From assembly GCA_937902925.1 (NCBI GenBank), contig CALFNN010000010.1, forward strand, positions 1 through 64,000: a stretch of 64,000 bases of DNA. Reading direction: 5' to 3'. A program made the position numbers and the translations under genes. Below are positions 55,432-64,000 of this stretch, one piece after another. Within the stretch, counting starts at the first letter, position 1. Each line of letters starts with the position of its first letter. The DNA is from an uncultured Opitutaceae bacterium. GTDB lineage: Bacteria > Verrucomicrobiota > Verrucomicrobiia > Opitutales > Opitutaceae. A model generated the notes under the pieces. It saw only the letters and a list, made by a program, of their open reading frames with translations. It made no database searches and was not told the origin of the DNA.

Positions 55432-56160
55432 ATGAACATCTATCCTGCCATCGACATCAAGGGCGGCCGCTGCGTGCGGTTGACCCAAGGACGCGCCGAC
55501 CAGGAGACGGTTTACGCCGAGGACCCGGCGGCGGTCGCGGTGGAGTTCAAGGCGGCCGGTGCCGGGTGGGTGCACGTGGTCGATCTCGACGGCGCGTTTA
55601 CGGGCGAACCGCAGAACCTCGCCGTGGTGCAGAAGATCGTCGCGCTTGGCCTGAAGGTGCAGCTCGGCGGCGGACTGCGAACGCGGGCGGCAATCGAGCG
55701 GGCGCTGGGTGCGGGCGTGAGCCGGGTGGTCGTCGGCACGCGCGCGGTGGAGAGCGAACATTTTGTCGGTCAGGTTGTGGAGGCGTTTGGTGCAAAGATC
55801 GCCGTGGGCTTGGATGCGAAAAACGGCATCGTTGCCGTGAAAGGCTGGGTCGCGAGCTCGGGCATGAGTGCGCTGGAGGCGGCGCGGCGGATGGACGTGC
55901 TGGGCGTGCAGACGATCATTCACACGGACATCGGCACGGATGGCATGCTGACGGGCCCCAACCTGCGCGCGCAGGAAACCATGCTGCGCGTCGGGAAGTT
56001 TCGCGTGATCGCGAGCGGCGGGATCAGCCGGCGCGAGGACGTGATCGATCTGGCGAAGCTGGCGCAGGGTCACGCAAACCTTGACGGCGTGATCGTGGGC
56101 AAGGCGCTTTATGAAAAGCGGGTGGAGCTGGGCGACCTGCTGGCGATCGCTCGCGCGTAG
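55432..56160 (+). CDS. hisA: Phosphoribosylformimino-5-aminoimidazole carboxamide ribotide isomerase
   Basis: The 242-residue (beta/alpha)8 barrel enzyme catalyses the Amadori step of histidine synthesis. The start MNIYPAIDIKGGRCVRLTQG has catalytic Asp8; the second acid is Asp128 in VGLDAKNG; the phosphate loops are LGGGLRT and the GTDGML and ASGGIS segments. It is the only histidine gene in the window, so the pathway is not in one operon here. It is divergent from the M42 gene. Confidence 0.97.
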   Translation: MNIYPAIDIKGGRCVRLTQGRADQETVYAEDPAAVAVEFKAAGAGWVHVVDLDGAFTGEPQNLAVVQKIVALGLKVQLGGGLRTRAAIERALGAGVSRVVVGTRAVESEHFVGQVVEAFGAKIAVGLDAKNGIVAVKGWVASSGMSALEAARRMDVLGVQTIIHTDIGTDGMLTGPNLRAQETMLRVGKFRVIASGGISRREDVIDLAKLAQGHANLDGVIVGKALYEKRVELGDLLAIARA

Positions 56161-56250
56161 GCGCGCCTCTGTCCGCCGCCGTCGCCGGGCCTCGGCCTGC
56201 CCGCGGCGCAAGTCGGCCGTTCGAGGGACGGCGCCGGCAAGACTGGTCCG

Positions 56251-57411
56251 CTATCTCGGAAGTCGAGAAGACAAGCTAACGACCGTGGCCGGCGTCGTCC
56301 GGCTTGGCCGGGCCTTCGCTTTTCCCGAGATGAAGGGAGCCTCCAGAAAGCGATAGGTCAGGCCCGCTAGCGGAAACGAAACAGCCAGCGTGGCCGCCAG
56401 CGCGAGGTAGTGCGCCCAAACGGTCTCACCCAGCAGTGTCCGAAACATCTGGCCAAATTTGGCGGAGGGCAGCCAGTGCCACAGGTAGAGGCCATAGGAA
56501 AGGCGCCCCGTGAGCTGCATGACGGGAAGCGAGAGCCAGCCGAGCAGCGGATTCGATGCCTTCAAGGCGCTGAGCAGGACCAAGGCGTAACCCAGCGTCA
56601 GTATCGGCTCGGAAAATGTTTTGCACAGGCTGCCGAAGGGACCGGCGAGGTAAAATATCTCGGTCGATTCCATCCCGCGTCCGAAAAAAACAAGTCCGGC
56701 GCCGCCCAGGACGGCCGGGACCGCTGGGATCCGGGCGAGCCATGCCGGATGATTAAGCCAGCACTCCGCCGCCAGAATGCCCCAGGCGAAAGGTAGAAAG
56801 TGCGCTAACAAATGTCCCGTCCCGAAGGTCGCAATGCCGTCGGCTGCATCGACGACGGCCCAGAAACGCCAGGCGAGACAGCCCGCCACCAAAAGAACCA
56901 GCCAGCCGAACCGCATGCGACGCCCGGGACCGCTGAACAGCAATGGCAGGGCGAGGTAGAATTCCCATTCGACCTCCAGGGTCCAAAAAACCGGGGAGAG
57001 TATCTCGCACCCGGGGATCCAGTAGAACAACCACGTGATGTGACCGACGAGGGTCAGGCCGGAGAAATGACCCTGAGGGATCCACAGCATGGCGGCGGTG
57101 CTGAGGCTGACAAAATAGAACGCCGGCGACAGCCGCCACCACCGGCGGCGCACGAAGCGCCGATAGGTCTGCCACGCCGAGAATTCCCGCAGGCGCTGGT
57201 AGCTCAGATACAGGCAGAAGCCACTGAGGACAAAAAAAAGTTGAAAGCCCGTTCCGAGTGGAACGAGCAGGCGTTCGAAATTCAGTCCAAAGCAGATGAC
57301 GGCGGGATTGCCGGTGTGAATCCAAGTATGCCACCAGATTACGCCGAGCACGGCGACGGCACGGAGTCCATCCACCGGGGCCAGGCGATTGGGCGGAGGG
57401 GCGACGCTCAA
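56251..57411 (-). CDS. Acyltransferase family 3 membrane protein (OafA-like)
   Basis: The 386-residue protein has about ten predicted membrane helices and the family's opening RLAPVDGLRAVAVLGVIWWHTW with the conserved His, plus FFVLSGFCLYLSY and the later SYGLYLWHW. It should O-acetylate or otherwise acylate an extracytoplasmic glycan. No ATG fits; a TTG at 57411 overlaps the stop of the upstream oxidoreductase gene (TTGA) and starts just before the conserved region. The surface-polysaccharide genes upstream suggest the acceptor. The C-terminus is Arg/Pro/Ser rich. Confidence 0.85.
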   Translation of the reverse strand: MSVAPPPNRLAPVDGLRAVAVLGVIWWHTWIHTGNPAVICFGLNFERLLVPLGTGFQLFFVLSGFCLYLSYQRLREFSAWQTYRRFVRRRWWRLSPAFYFVSLSTAAMLWIPQGHFSGLTLVGHITWLFYWIPGCEILSPVFWTLEVEWEFYLALPLLFSGPGRRMRFGWLVLLVAGCLAWRFWAVVDAADGIATFGTGHLLAHFLPFAWGILAAECWLNHPAWLARIPAVPAVLGGAGLVFFGRGMESTEIFYLAGPFGSLCKTFSEPILTLGYALVLLSALKASNPLLGWLSLPVMQLTGRLSYGLYLWHWLPSAKFGQMFRTLLGETVWAHYLALAATLAVSFPLAGLTYRFLEAPFISGKAKARPSRTTPATVVSLSSRLPR

Positions 57412-58796
57412 GGTTTTCGCACCAGATCTGCCAGTTCCTCGAGCGGGTAGGTGACGATTTCGGCGAGCGTCGGGTGATACCACGGCGCCCGGAGCAAATC
57501 GAAAACGGTTGCGCGCATCGCGAGCGGGCCGCTGAACGCATGAATGAGTTCGCCGGCGTCCTTGCCCACGATCTCGGCGCCGAGGATCCGGCCGCGGCGC
57601 GGCTCCGCGATCACCTTCACGTAGCCGTAGTTCGCGTCCATGAGGATGGACTTGCCGTGATCGTTGAAGGGATAGGTGGCCACGAGGTATTTCGCGCCGC
57701 GTGCAGCGAGATCGCGTTCGAGCACGCCGATCGTGGCGAGCTGCGGATCGGTGAAGACGACGTTGAGCAGCAGCGACCAGTCGACGGGCGCCAGCTTCCT
57801 GGCCCCGGCGGCGTGCCGGGCGGCAAGGACACCCTGCTCGATGGCGACGTGGACGATTTCGGCGGGGCCGGAACAATCGCCCGCCGCATAAATATGGGGC
57901 GCGCTTGTTTGCTGCCAGCGATTGATGACGATCTGCCCGTTGGGGCGCGTGCGCACGCCGGCGGCGGCGAGATTAAGGCCGGCGGTGTTGGGTTCGCGGC
58001 CGAGTGCGTTGAACAGGTGCGCCGCGCGGCGCGCGATTTTTTTCCCATCGTGGAGAAAAGTCACGATCGTGCCGCGGCGGTCCTGGGCGATGGACTGGAT
58101 CTGCGTGCCCGCGAACAGCTCGATGCCCTCGTCGACAAATGCGCGCTGGACCACGCTCGACGCATCCTCGGAATGATCGCGCAGGATATTCCGGCTGCGT
58201 TGCACGAGCGTGACGCGCGTTCCGATGCGGTTGAGAAACTGCGCGAGCTCGCAGGCGACGATTCCGCCGCCGAGGACGATGACGCTCCGTGGGATGAAAT
58301 CGAGATCGAGCACATCGTCGCTCGTCCAGAATTTCGCCGCGGCGAGGCCGGGCACCGGCGGCACGCTGACTTTGGAGCCGGTGCCGATGAGAATGTGCCG
58401 GGCGCGGAGCCGGCGGCCGTCGGAAAGTTCGACCGTGTGCGGATCGACGAAACGCGCCCGGGCGCGGATGAGGTCGAATCTGCCCGATTCGAGTGCGTGC
58501 ACGCGGTGGCGGGCGAAGTCGGCGATGATTTTTTTCTTCCGGGCATGAATCGCCGTCAGGTCGGCGCGGGCCATCGGAATCTTGAGGCCGAAGGTCTTCG
58601 CTTTCTGGGCGAGATGCAGCACCTCGGCCATGTAGAGGAGGGTTTTCGAGGGCATGCACCCGCGCAGGATGCAAAGGCCGCCGAGATCGCGGGCGCCGTC
58701 GACGACCGCCACGCGTTGCCCGAGCTCGGCCGCGGTGCGGGCCGCGTTGAAGCCGGCGGAACCGCCGCCAATGACAAGAAAATCGCAGGATTTCAC
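57408..58796 (-). CDS. FAD-dependent pyridine nucleotide-disulfide oxidoreductase
   Basis: The 462-residue flavoprotein resembles mercuric reductase and dihydrolipoamide dehydrogenase: FAD motif VIGGGSAGFNAAR, redox Cys42 and Cys47 in GGLCILRGCMPSK, NAD(P)H motif VLGGGIVACELAQFL, FAD-ribityl site IYAAGDCSG and the interface HPTLAEIVTYP with the His-Glu pair. There is no heavy-metal domain and no C-terminal Cys pair, so true mercuric reductase activity is unlikely. The substrate is unknown. It overlaps the acyltransferase start, an odd pairing with a glycan gene. Confidence 0.9.
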   Translation of the reverse strand: MKSCDFLVIGGGSAGFNAARTAAELGQRVAVVDGARDLGGLCILRGCMPSKTLLYMAEVLHLAQKAKTFGLKIPMARADLTAIHARKKKIIADFARHRVHALESGRFDLIRARARFVDPHTVELSDGRRLRARHILIGTGSKVSVPPVPGLAAAKFWTSDDVLDLDFIPRSVIVLGGGIVACELAQFLNRIGTRVTLVQRSRNILRDHSEDASSVVQRAFVDEGIELFAGTQIQSIAQDRRGTIVTFLHDGKKIARRAAHLFNALGREPNTAGLNLAAAGVRTRPNGQIVINRWQQTSAPHIYAAGDCSGPAEIVHVAIEQGVLAARHAAGARKLAPVDWSLLLNVVFTDPQLATIGVLERDLAARGAKYLVATYPFNDHGKSILMDANYGYVKVIAEPRRGRILGAEIVGKDAGELIHAFSGPLAMRATVFDLLRAPWYHPTLAEIVTYPLEELADLVRKP

Positions 58797-58814
58797 GGAG
58801 CGGAAAAAGCGGAT

Positions 58815-60185
58815 CTAACGACCTTTGCCAAACAGCATGATGTGAATCGTCTTCAGGACGATGGAGGCATCGAGCACGAAGGAGAAGTGCCGGATGTAGT
58901 AGAGGTCGTATTCGAGCTTGCGGACGGTGTCCTCCATGTTTTCGCCGTAAGGGTAGTTCACCTGCGCCCATCCGGTGATGCCGGGTTTCACGAGATGCCG
59001 GAAATAGTAACAGGGGATCTCGCGTTCGTAATTCTCCACGAGCCGGTCCCATTCGGCACGCGGTCCGATCAGGCTCATTTCACCGCGCAGGACGTTCCAC
59101 AATTGCGGCAGCTCGTCGAGCCGGCTCGAGCGGAGGAACTGGCCCACGCGCGTGATTCGCGTGTCGCCGGGGCGGGTGTAAAGATCTCCGCCACCCGGCC
59201 GCATGGTGCGGAGCTTGAGGAGCGGAAACGGCGCGTGGTTCTTACCGACGCGCCGTTGAATGAAAAAGACGGGACCGCGATCCTCCAGCCACACGCAGAG
59301 CGCGGCGATGGCAATGAACGGGGAGGCGAGCACCAGGCCGACGAGGGACAGGGCGATGTCGCTGGCGCGTTTGAGCCGCTCGAAGACCGGTTCGCGGGCG
59401 ATTTGAAAGCCCTCTTGGAACAACCAGGTCTGGTTGAGACGATAGAGGGGGATTTTACGCCAGAACACCTGATGGAACAATTCGAGGGTGTAGGTGGGCA
59501 CGCCCGTGAAATATAGCTCGACCAGCCGCTGGGAAATCGCCGGCGAGAGATCGCGGGCCGATTCGCGGAGAACGATGGCCTCCACCTCCAGCCGCCCGGC
59601 CTGCATTTCTGCGAGCACTTCGCCGAAGGGTCGCAGTGGAGCGCCGCCTTGCACGTTCTCGGACCGGTCCGGGTCGTCGCTCGCGGTGGAATAGATCACC
59701 TTTTGGGCGGCCCCCATCTTCTGGCATTCCTCGGCGAACAGGCTGCAGCTGGCCGGATCTCCGACAAAAACCAGCCGGCGTTCACCCTTGGCCGCGAGGT
59801 TCTTCAGGTAAAAAAGCCGCCGGTAACTCAGCGTGACCGGAATCAGCGTGAGAAAACTCATCCCGATTACAATGCGGCTGGATTGCAGCTCGTAGCCGGC
59901 CGGAATGACGACGAACGTGAGCAACAGCATAAAGAGCATCGCGCCGACGAGTGCGATGCTGTGCTGGCTGGTGTAGTCGAGGCTGAGCATGTCGGTGCGC
60001 GCCCGGTAACCCTCGATCAGGTAGATCGAAAACATGATCGCCCCGATCGGAGCCGCAAGCGGGACTAGCAGCAGGCGGTCGAAACTGCCGAGGCCGCGAA
60101 AGTCGCTGACGAGATTGAACACCGCAATGGCCGCCGCCACGTCAAGTGCCATCAGGCCGGCGGTGGTGGTGCGGGTGGAATTCAT
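58815..60185 (-). CDS. Polyprenyl glycosylphosphotransferase (WcaJ/WbaP-like)
   Basis: The 456-residue inner-membrane enzyme starts exopolysaccharide or O-antigen synthesis by moving a sugar phosphate to undecaprenyl phosphate. The N-terminal half has four to five helices (about 10-115) and a nucleotide-binding-like domain ([18 protein letters not shown]); the catalytic C-terminal sugar transferase domain has [62 protein letters not shown] and the ending segment [14 protein letters not shown]. It heads the glycan genes from the left on this strand. Confidence 0.95.
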   Translation of the reverse strand: MNSTRTTTAGLMALDVAAAIAVFNLVSDFRGLGSFDRLLLVPLAAPIGAIMFSIYLIEGYRARTDMLSLDYTSQHSIALVGAMLFMLLLTFVVIPAGYELQSSRIVIGMSFLTLIPVTLSYRRLFYLKNLAAKGERRLVFVGDPASCSLFAEECQKMGAAQKVIYSTASDDPDRSENVQGGAPLRPFGEVLAEMQAGRLEVEAIVLRESARDLSPAISQRLVELYFTGVPTYTLELFHQVFWRKIPLYRLNQTWLFQEGFQIAREPVFERLKRASDIALSLVGLVLASPFIAIAALCVWLEDRGPVFFIQRRVGKNHAPFPLLKLRTMRPGGGDLYTRPGDTRITRVGQFLRSSRLDELPQLWNVLRGEMSLIGPRAEWDRLVENYEREIPCYYFRHLVKPGITGWAQVNYPYGENMEDTVRKLEYDLYYIRHFSFVLDASIVLKTIHIMLFGKGR

Positions 60186-60221
60186 GGCGGGGCGCGCCCA
60201 ATGTTCGGGGCCGGGCGCGCC

Positions 60222-61415
60222 TCAGCAAGCCTGCAACTCGCGGAACCAGGCGTCCCACTGCGCCGCGGCGTCGGCCGGTCCGGCGTGTTCCGCGGCAAAA
60301 ACCAGCGCCGCCGCGCCAAGCTGGTCCCGCTGCGCGGCGTCGTGCGAGAGGTCGCGCACCGCGGCGGCGAAGGCGGCGTCCTCGGTGCGCTCGAAAACGA
60401 GACCGAATTGCCGGTCGATCACGAGCCGGGCCAGCTCGCAATCGCGAGGGCCGAGAAAAATAACCGGACGGCCGACGGCGGCCGCACCATAGAGTTTGCT
60501 GGGAAAGACCAAGGCTTCACAACCCGGCCGGAGCGTAACCAGATGCACGTCACCCAAAGCGAGAACCTCACCGAGATGCGCCCGCGGTTGCGGCGGTTTA
60601 AAAAGCACATTCCGCAGCCCGCGATGTCCGACGGCGGCCTCGAGTGCGGCGCGTTGCGGGCCGGCGCCGACGAACAGGAAAACCGTGCCGGTCGCATCGC
60701 GCAGCGCCTCCGCCGCGGCCAGCACTGGTTCGAGGTCGTGCACCCGGCCGAGGTTGCCCGAATATTCGACGATGAATTTTCCCTGCAGTCCCCACTCGTC
60801 GCGCAGTTTTCCCGCGATGGATCCGGCCGGGGGCGCGAGGCCGGCTGGCGCCCAGTTGGGCACGAGAGAAATCTGTTCCCCCGGCACCCCCGCGTGGGAC
60901 AACACTGCGCCCATGTCCGCGCCCAGCGTGACGCAGCGGCGGGCCCGGCGCCACGCGTGGTTGCGCAGTGCGACCGTGATACCCAGCCAGCGATGGCCGG
61001 CGAGCGTGATGGCAAGTTCGGGATAGATGTCCTGGACCCAGTGGAAGAGGCGGGCGCCACGGCCAGCGGCAACGAGCCAGGCGCCAATTCCGATCAAGGG
61101 CGGATCGGTCAGGGCGACCACGATATCGCCCCGCCGCACCATCCGCGCGAGACACCAGAGCGCCCCGAGGAAAAAGGTTGCGTAGTCGGCGGCCTTGCCG
61201 GCGAGGCCGGCGCGAGACCAGCGGGTGCCACGGATCCGATGGATCGCGACAGCGTGGTGAAACTCAAACCGGGGCACCTCGTCGCGACCGGGGTGACTGG
61301 CGATGATGCTAACCCGATGGCCCCGCGCCACGAGTTGCTCCGCGAGATCGGTCAACAGCTGGGCGGTGGCCGGCTCATCCGGCCAGTAGAAGCGATTGAG
61401 GAAAATCACCCGCAT
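60222..61415 (-). CDS. Glycosyltransferase family 4 (WcaI-like)
   Basis: The 397-residue GT-B enzyme starts MRVIFLNRFYWPDEPATAQLLTDL, the WcaI/fucosyltransferase-like N-terminus, and has VALTDPPLIG, LFHWVQDIYPELAI, EYSGNLGRVHDLEPVL, and the donor-binding PSKLYGAAAVGRPVIF. It adds a sugar to the lipid-linked repeat unit. The start overlaps the GT2 gene by 10 nt and the sugar transferase gene follows after 36 nt, so the genes are likely co-transcribed. Confidence 0.93.
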   Translation of the reverse strand: MRVIFLNRFYWPDEPATAQLLTDLAEQLVARGHRVSIIASHPGRDEVPRFEFHHAVAIHRIRGTRWSRAGLAGKAADYATFFLGALWCLARMVRRGDIVVALTDPPLIGIGAWLVAAGRGARLFHWVQDIYPELAITLAGHRWLGITVALRNHAWRRARRCVTLGADMGAVLSHAGVPGEQISLVPNWAPAGLAPPAGSIAGKLRDEWGLQGKFIVEYSGNLGRVHDLEPVLAAAEALRDATGTVFLFVGAGPQRAALEAAVGHRGLRNVLFKPPQPRAHLGEVLALGDVHLVTLRPGCEALVFPSKLYGAAAVGRPVIFLGPRDCELARLVIDRQFGLVFERTEDAAFAAAVRDLSHDAAQRDQLGAAALVFAAEHAGPADAAAQWDAWFRELQAC

Positions 61416-62227
61416 GAGTGCGAGGCGGCGAGGCGCGCCCGACGGAGTTCCTCGGTGGTGAAGCCCTCATAGCGGGCGAGCAGCCGGCAGTAGCGCAGAC
61501 CCGGGCGACCGTCGAGAAAACCGCGGCGCAGGATGTATTGGTAGAAAAAGCGGAGTGTCGGCCGGCACGGCAGGGCATAGCTGGCCTGCTTCAAGGCGCG
61601 CCGCCGGCGCAAACGGTCCGCGGAGAAAAGGTCGCCCCAGTCGAGGCGGTCCGCCCGGGACAAGTGCTGTGCGGCCTCCGCCCGCGCGTAACGGCGGTGT
61701 TTCCCCAGCCATTCCGCTTCGCCGCCGGAAGAAAGGTCGTGGAGATAGCTGGCGCGCAACCGGTCGAGACGCATGTGTGGTGCCTCGCGCTGCCCGTGCC
61801 CGACCTCGACAAATTCAAACTGCGGTGCCCGGACGAAGCGCGCCTGCCACGCGGGATAGTCGGTGCAATGGGGAATCCAACGGCCCATGAACATCATTTT
61901 CGGGGCCACGAGGCAGCCGTCGATGTCGGAGCGGGCGGAAGCCGCCCGACATTCGACGTCGAGTTCCGGAGTCAGTTGCTCGTCGGCATCGAGGTGGAGA
62001 ACCCACGGATGGCGGAACGGAATCGTCCGCTGCGCGTGATTGCGCTGGGCGGCAAAATTGTCGAACGGCCGCTCGAAGACCCGCGCCCCGGCCGAGCGAG
62101 CCAGTTCGGCCGTCCGATCGGTCGAACCCGAGTCGAGCACCACGATGTCGTCACGGCCCGCGAGCGAGGCGAGGCAGCCCGGCAGATCGCGTTCTTCGTT
62201 CAGCGTGAGAATCAGGACGGAATACAT
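61406..62227 (-). CDS. Glycosyltransferase family 2 (WaaE/KdtX-like)
   Basis: The 273-residue GT-A enzyme has VLILTLNEERDLPGCLASL, DSGSTDRT, the DxD-like HLDADE and a C-terminal region (about 215-255) with FFYQYILRRGFLDGRPGLRYC typical of the WaaE/KdtX beta-1,4-glucosyltransferase group in lipopolysaccharide core synthesis. In this locus it could act on core or on an exopolysaccharide. It is 34 nt after the O-antigen ligase-like gene. Confidence 0.92.
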   Translation of the reverse strand: MYSVLILTLNEERDLPGCLASLAGRDDIVVLDSGSTDRTAELARSAGARVFERPFDNFAAQRNHAQRTIPFRHPWVLHLDADEQLTPELDVECRAASARSDIDGCLVAPKMMFMGRWIPHCTDYPAWQARFVRAPQFEFVEVGHGQREAPHMRLDRLRASYLHDLSSGGEAEWLGKHRRYARAEAAQHLSRADRLDWGDLFSADRLRRRRALKQASYALPCRPTLRFFYQYILRRGFLDGRPGLRYCRLLARYEGFTTEELRRARLAASHSCG

Positions 62228-62261
62228 GCCAGCGGGCGGGTGCGGACCGGGAGATTACCTC

Positions 62262-63788
62262 CTAGATGGGACTGGTCCCGGCTTCCGTGGACGGCGAAAG
62301 GGATGGGGCTTTGGCGGCGGGCGCCTCCCGGTCGTGCAGGCGGCAGTATTGCACGGCGCAGAAAAAGCACAGCCACCACGTCAGGACGACGGCGAGGTTG
62401 CCAAACGGAAATTCCACCCAGGCATAGATCAGAATCAATCCGCAGCCGCCGAGCAGATAGCAGGGCAGGATGCTCGCCAAATGCCGGCGGCGGAGACTGA
62501 GCAGCGGCAGGAGGCCACAGAGCCCGAGCAGGGTCGTGCCCACGAATCCCTGCTCGGCGAACGCCTGCAGCCAGTCGCTATGGGCGTCGCGATAGAAGAC
62601 CGGCAGTTTGTCGATGGACTGGCGGGTGTTGTAGAGAGTGAAAACGTGCGGGTAGGAGCCCATGCCCCAGCCGAACCAGGGCTTGGCCTGCGCCATCGTC
62701 CAGGTGTTGCGATAGAGTTCGGCGCGCGAGCCGATGTCGCCGCGGGCGCGGATTTCCTGGATCTGTTGCTCGGTCTTGGCGAAGCGCATCGCGATGGTGT
62801 CCCGCGCGACATACCAGATGCCCGCAGCCGCCACCGCGACCGTGGCGAGACCGCCGCATAAAGGGAGGATGATCGATTCCCGGAAACGCCGGCGTTTCCG
62901 CGCGAGTCGGGCGAGCCAGTGGCACCATGCGAGGCCGAGCAGTCCGGCTGTCAGCACGGTGCAGGACCGCGAGGTGCTCAGGGGAACCGAGAGCGCGAGG
63001 AAAAAGACGGCGATGAGGCCGCCAAACGCCGGTGAATGAAAAAAACCGCGGGTATCGTGACGACGGGCGAAGTGCCACACGAGGCCGAGGCACGCCGCCA
63101 TCATCAACACGGCAAAGGATCCCCAATGGTTGTGGTAGACGAACGAGGCGAAGAAATACGGCTGCGGCGAAGCCTGGGCGCCGAAGAAAATGCCCTTGGC
63201 GCCGGCGAGCTTTTGCACGGTGCCGAAGACCGCCAGGGCCAGCGCATTCGCGCCCCCGACCAGGAGCAGGCCGCGCACGGCCCGCCGCTGACGGACGACG
63301 AGCACGAGGTTGAAGCAGGAGATCCAGATCGCGTCGAAGAGCCAGAGCGCGTTCAGCCCGATCAGGGGGCGGGCCGAACTGGGAAACCCGGCCCGCCCGC
63401 CGTCGTTCACCAACAGGGTCTCGGCGCCGAACTTGACGTCGCGAAAACTCGGATTGAGACAGCCAGCCACGACGAATGCGTTGAAGGCCAGCCACGGCAG
63501 CAGCCACCACGCGGAGCGCAACCATCCGTCCCGGAGGGACTCGCAGTCCTGCAAGGCCGTCAGGGTGAGCAGGGCACCGAGGCTGCCCCACCAAGCCAGC
63601 TCGGGCCGCAGCCATTCGGCGCCGCCGCCAAATGCCCACGTGATGCCGACCAGAAAAATCCCGAGATGACAGAGGACCACCCGTTCCAGCGGGCGTAGCG
63701 GCCGTTGGTGGGGAGGAATTCGCGCCCCGACGCCCGGCGGAAACTTGATTTCATCGCGAGCCGGGACGGTGCGTTCGCGACGACTCAC
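62262..63788 (-). CDS. O-antigen ligase-like membrane protein (Wzy/WaaL family)
   Basis: The 508-residue protein has about 12 hydrophobic segments and, around 350-400, the Wzy_C-type stretch RAELYRNTWTMAQAKPWFGWG followed by an extracellular loop with DAHSDWLQAFAEQG, typical of polymerases and ligases that handle lipid-linked glycans in the periplasm. A GTG at 63788 overlaps the upstream stop (GTGA) and is preferred to the longer frame, whose first 59 residues are Arg-rich and unlike the family. Polymerase and ligase cannot be told apart. Confidence 0.88.
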   Translation of the reverse strand: MSRRERTVPARDEIKFPPGVGARIPPHQRPLRPLERVVLCHLGIFLVGITWAFGGGAEWLRPELAWWGSLGALLTLTALQDCESLRDGWLRSAWWLLPWLAFNAFVVAGCLNPSFRDVKFGAETLLVNDGGRAGFPSSARPLIGLNALWLFDAIWISCFNLVLVVRQRRAVRGLLLVGGANALALAVFGTVQKLAGAKGIFFGAQASPQPYFFASFVYHNHWGSFAVLMMAACLGLVWHFARRHDTRGFFHSPAFGGLIAVFFLALSVPLSTSRSCTVLTAGLLGLAWCHWLARLARKRRRFRESIILPLCGGLATVAVAAAGIWYVARDTIAMRFAKTEQQIQEIRARGDIGSRAELYRNTWTMAQAKPWFGWGMGSYPHVFTLYNTRQSIDKLPVFYRDAHSDWLQAFAEQGFVGTTLLGLCGLLPLLSLRRRHLASILPCYLLGGCGLILIYAWVEFPFGNLAVVLTWWLCFFCAVQYCRLHDREAPAAKAPSLSPSTEAGTSPI

Positions 63789-64000
63789 GATTGCTGCCCT
63801 TTCAACCCGGCGTAGAAACCGGCGAGCTGTCGTGCGGAGTGCTCCCAAGAGAACTGCCGCAGCACCCAGGCGCGCGCGTGTTGGCCGCGGGCGCGCAGAC
63901 GCGCCGGACCCTCGGCCGTGGCCGACCGGAGAGCGGAGGAAAAGTCCGCCCACGGAACGCACCAACCGCGGTTGTCGTGGTTGAGTTCACCCCAGGGGGT
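63785..64000 (-). CDS. Glycosyltransferase C-terminus (GT4-like), cut by the window edge
   Basis: This minus-strand frame enters from beyond the right edge and ends at a TGA (63787-63785), giving 71 residues. The visible TPWGELNHDNRGWCVPW resembles the C-terminal donor-site region of GT4 enzymes that decorate surface glycans, and is followed by helical RAWVLRQFSWEHSARQLAGFY. The stop overlaps the GTG start of the next gene. Only the C-terminus is seen, so the exact family is provisional. Confidence 0.8.
   Translation of the reverse strand, partial: TPWGELNHDNRGWCVPWADFSSALRSATAEGPARLRARGQHARAWVLRQFSWEHSARQLAGFYAGLKGQQS

Noticed and set aside
57408-58796. Calling the flavoprotein a mercuric reductase
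   Set aside because: It lacks the N-terminal heavy-metal domain and the C-terminal Cys pair, and no mer genes are nearby.

Overview
The window looks like chromosome from a high-GC member of the Verrucomicrobiota, most likely the Opitutaceae. Supporting signs are a 51-residue protein of the Chlamydiae/Verrucomicrobia small basic protein type, a DUF1501/DUF1800 pair, many secreted polysaccharide-degrading enzymes without SusC/SusD partners, and very high GC at third codon positions. The genus cannot be fixed from the sequence alone. Long antisense open frames are common because of the composition and are left out.

Layout. Positions 1-9864 (minus) hold a secreted 150-bp-repeat protein cut by the window edge, a YceH-type protein, a prolyl oligopeptidase, glutaminyl-tRNA synthetase with an odd insertion, a large modular secreted protein and tRNA-Arg(CCG). 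Positions 9938-20944 (minus) form a six-gene unit that reads as a rhamnogalacturonan I (pectin backbone) degradation locus: a CE15-like two-domain esterase, PL4 lyase, CE7-type esterase, second PL4 lyase, SGNH rhamnogalacturonan acetylesterase and GH35 galactosidase. Each lyase overlaps the following esterase gene by ATGA, so lyase and deacetylase appear translationally coupled. A 12-bp perfect palindrome lies just upstream of the first gene.

Positions 21138-25306 hold small housekeeping genes (DedA, small basic protein, cutA, rpoZ, smpB, a receiver protein, trmL) and an unknown secreted protein. Positions 25362-30722 (minus) carry an enolase-superfamily protein, two Opp/Dpp-type ATPases with no permeases beside them, and a fusion of a lipid A acyltransferase with a GT9 heptosyltransferase. 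Positions 30828-37879 (plus) carry a second GT9 enzyme, serS, tilS, ftsH and a strikingly animal-like UDP-glucose dehydrogenase. Positions 37933-45431 hold a DUF1826-like protein, an atypical GH28, the DUF1501/DUF1800 pair, alr and tsaB. Positions 45600-48925 are the classic tig-clpP-clpX set. Positions 49074-53551 contain a GH2 beta-galactosidase and a canonical GH28 in convergent orientation. Then come a lipoprotein cyclophilin, an M42 peptidase and hisA. From 56251 to the right edge (minus) is a surface-polysaccharide locus: membrane acyltransferase, flavin disulfide reductase, sugar-phosphate transferase, GT4, GT2, O-antigen ligase-like protein and a truncated GT4.

Together the secreted lyases, GH28, GH2, GH35 and esterases suggest a free-living or plant/algal-detritus-associated pectin degrader. 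No CRISPR array, integrase, transposase or phage gene was seen. The most interesting signals are the coupled lyase-esterase arrangement with a degenerate fused hydrolase domain, the LpxL-heptosyltransferase fusion, the animal-like UGDH, the low-complexity insertion in GlnRS, and the two modular repeat proteins.
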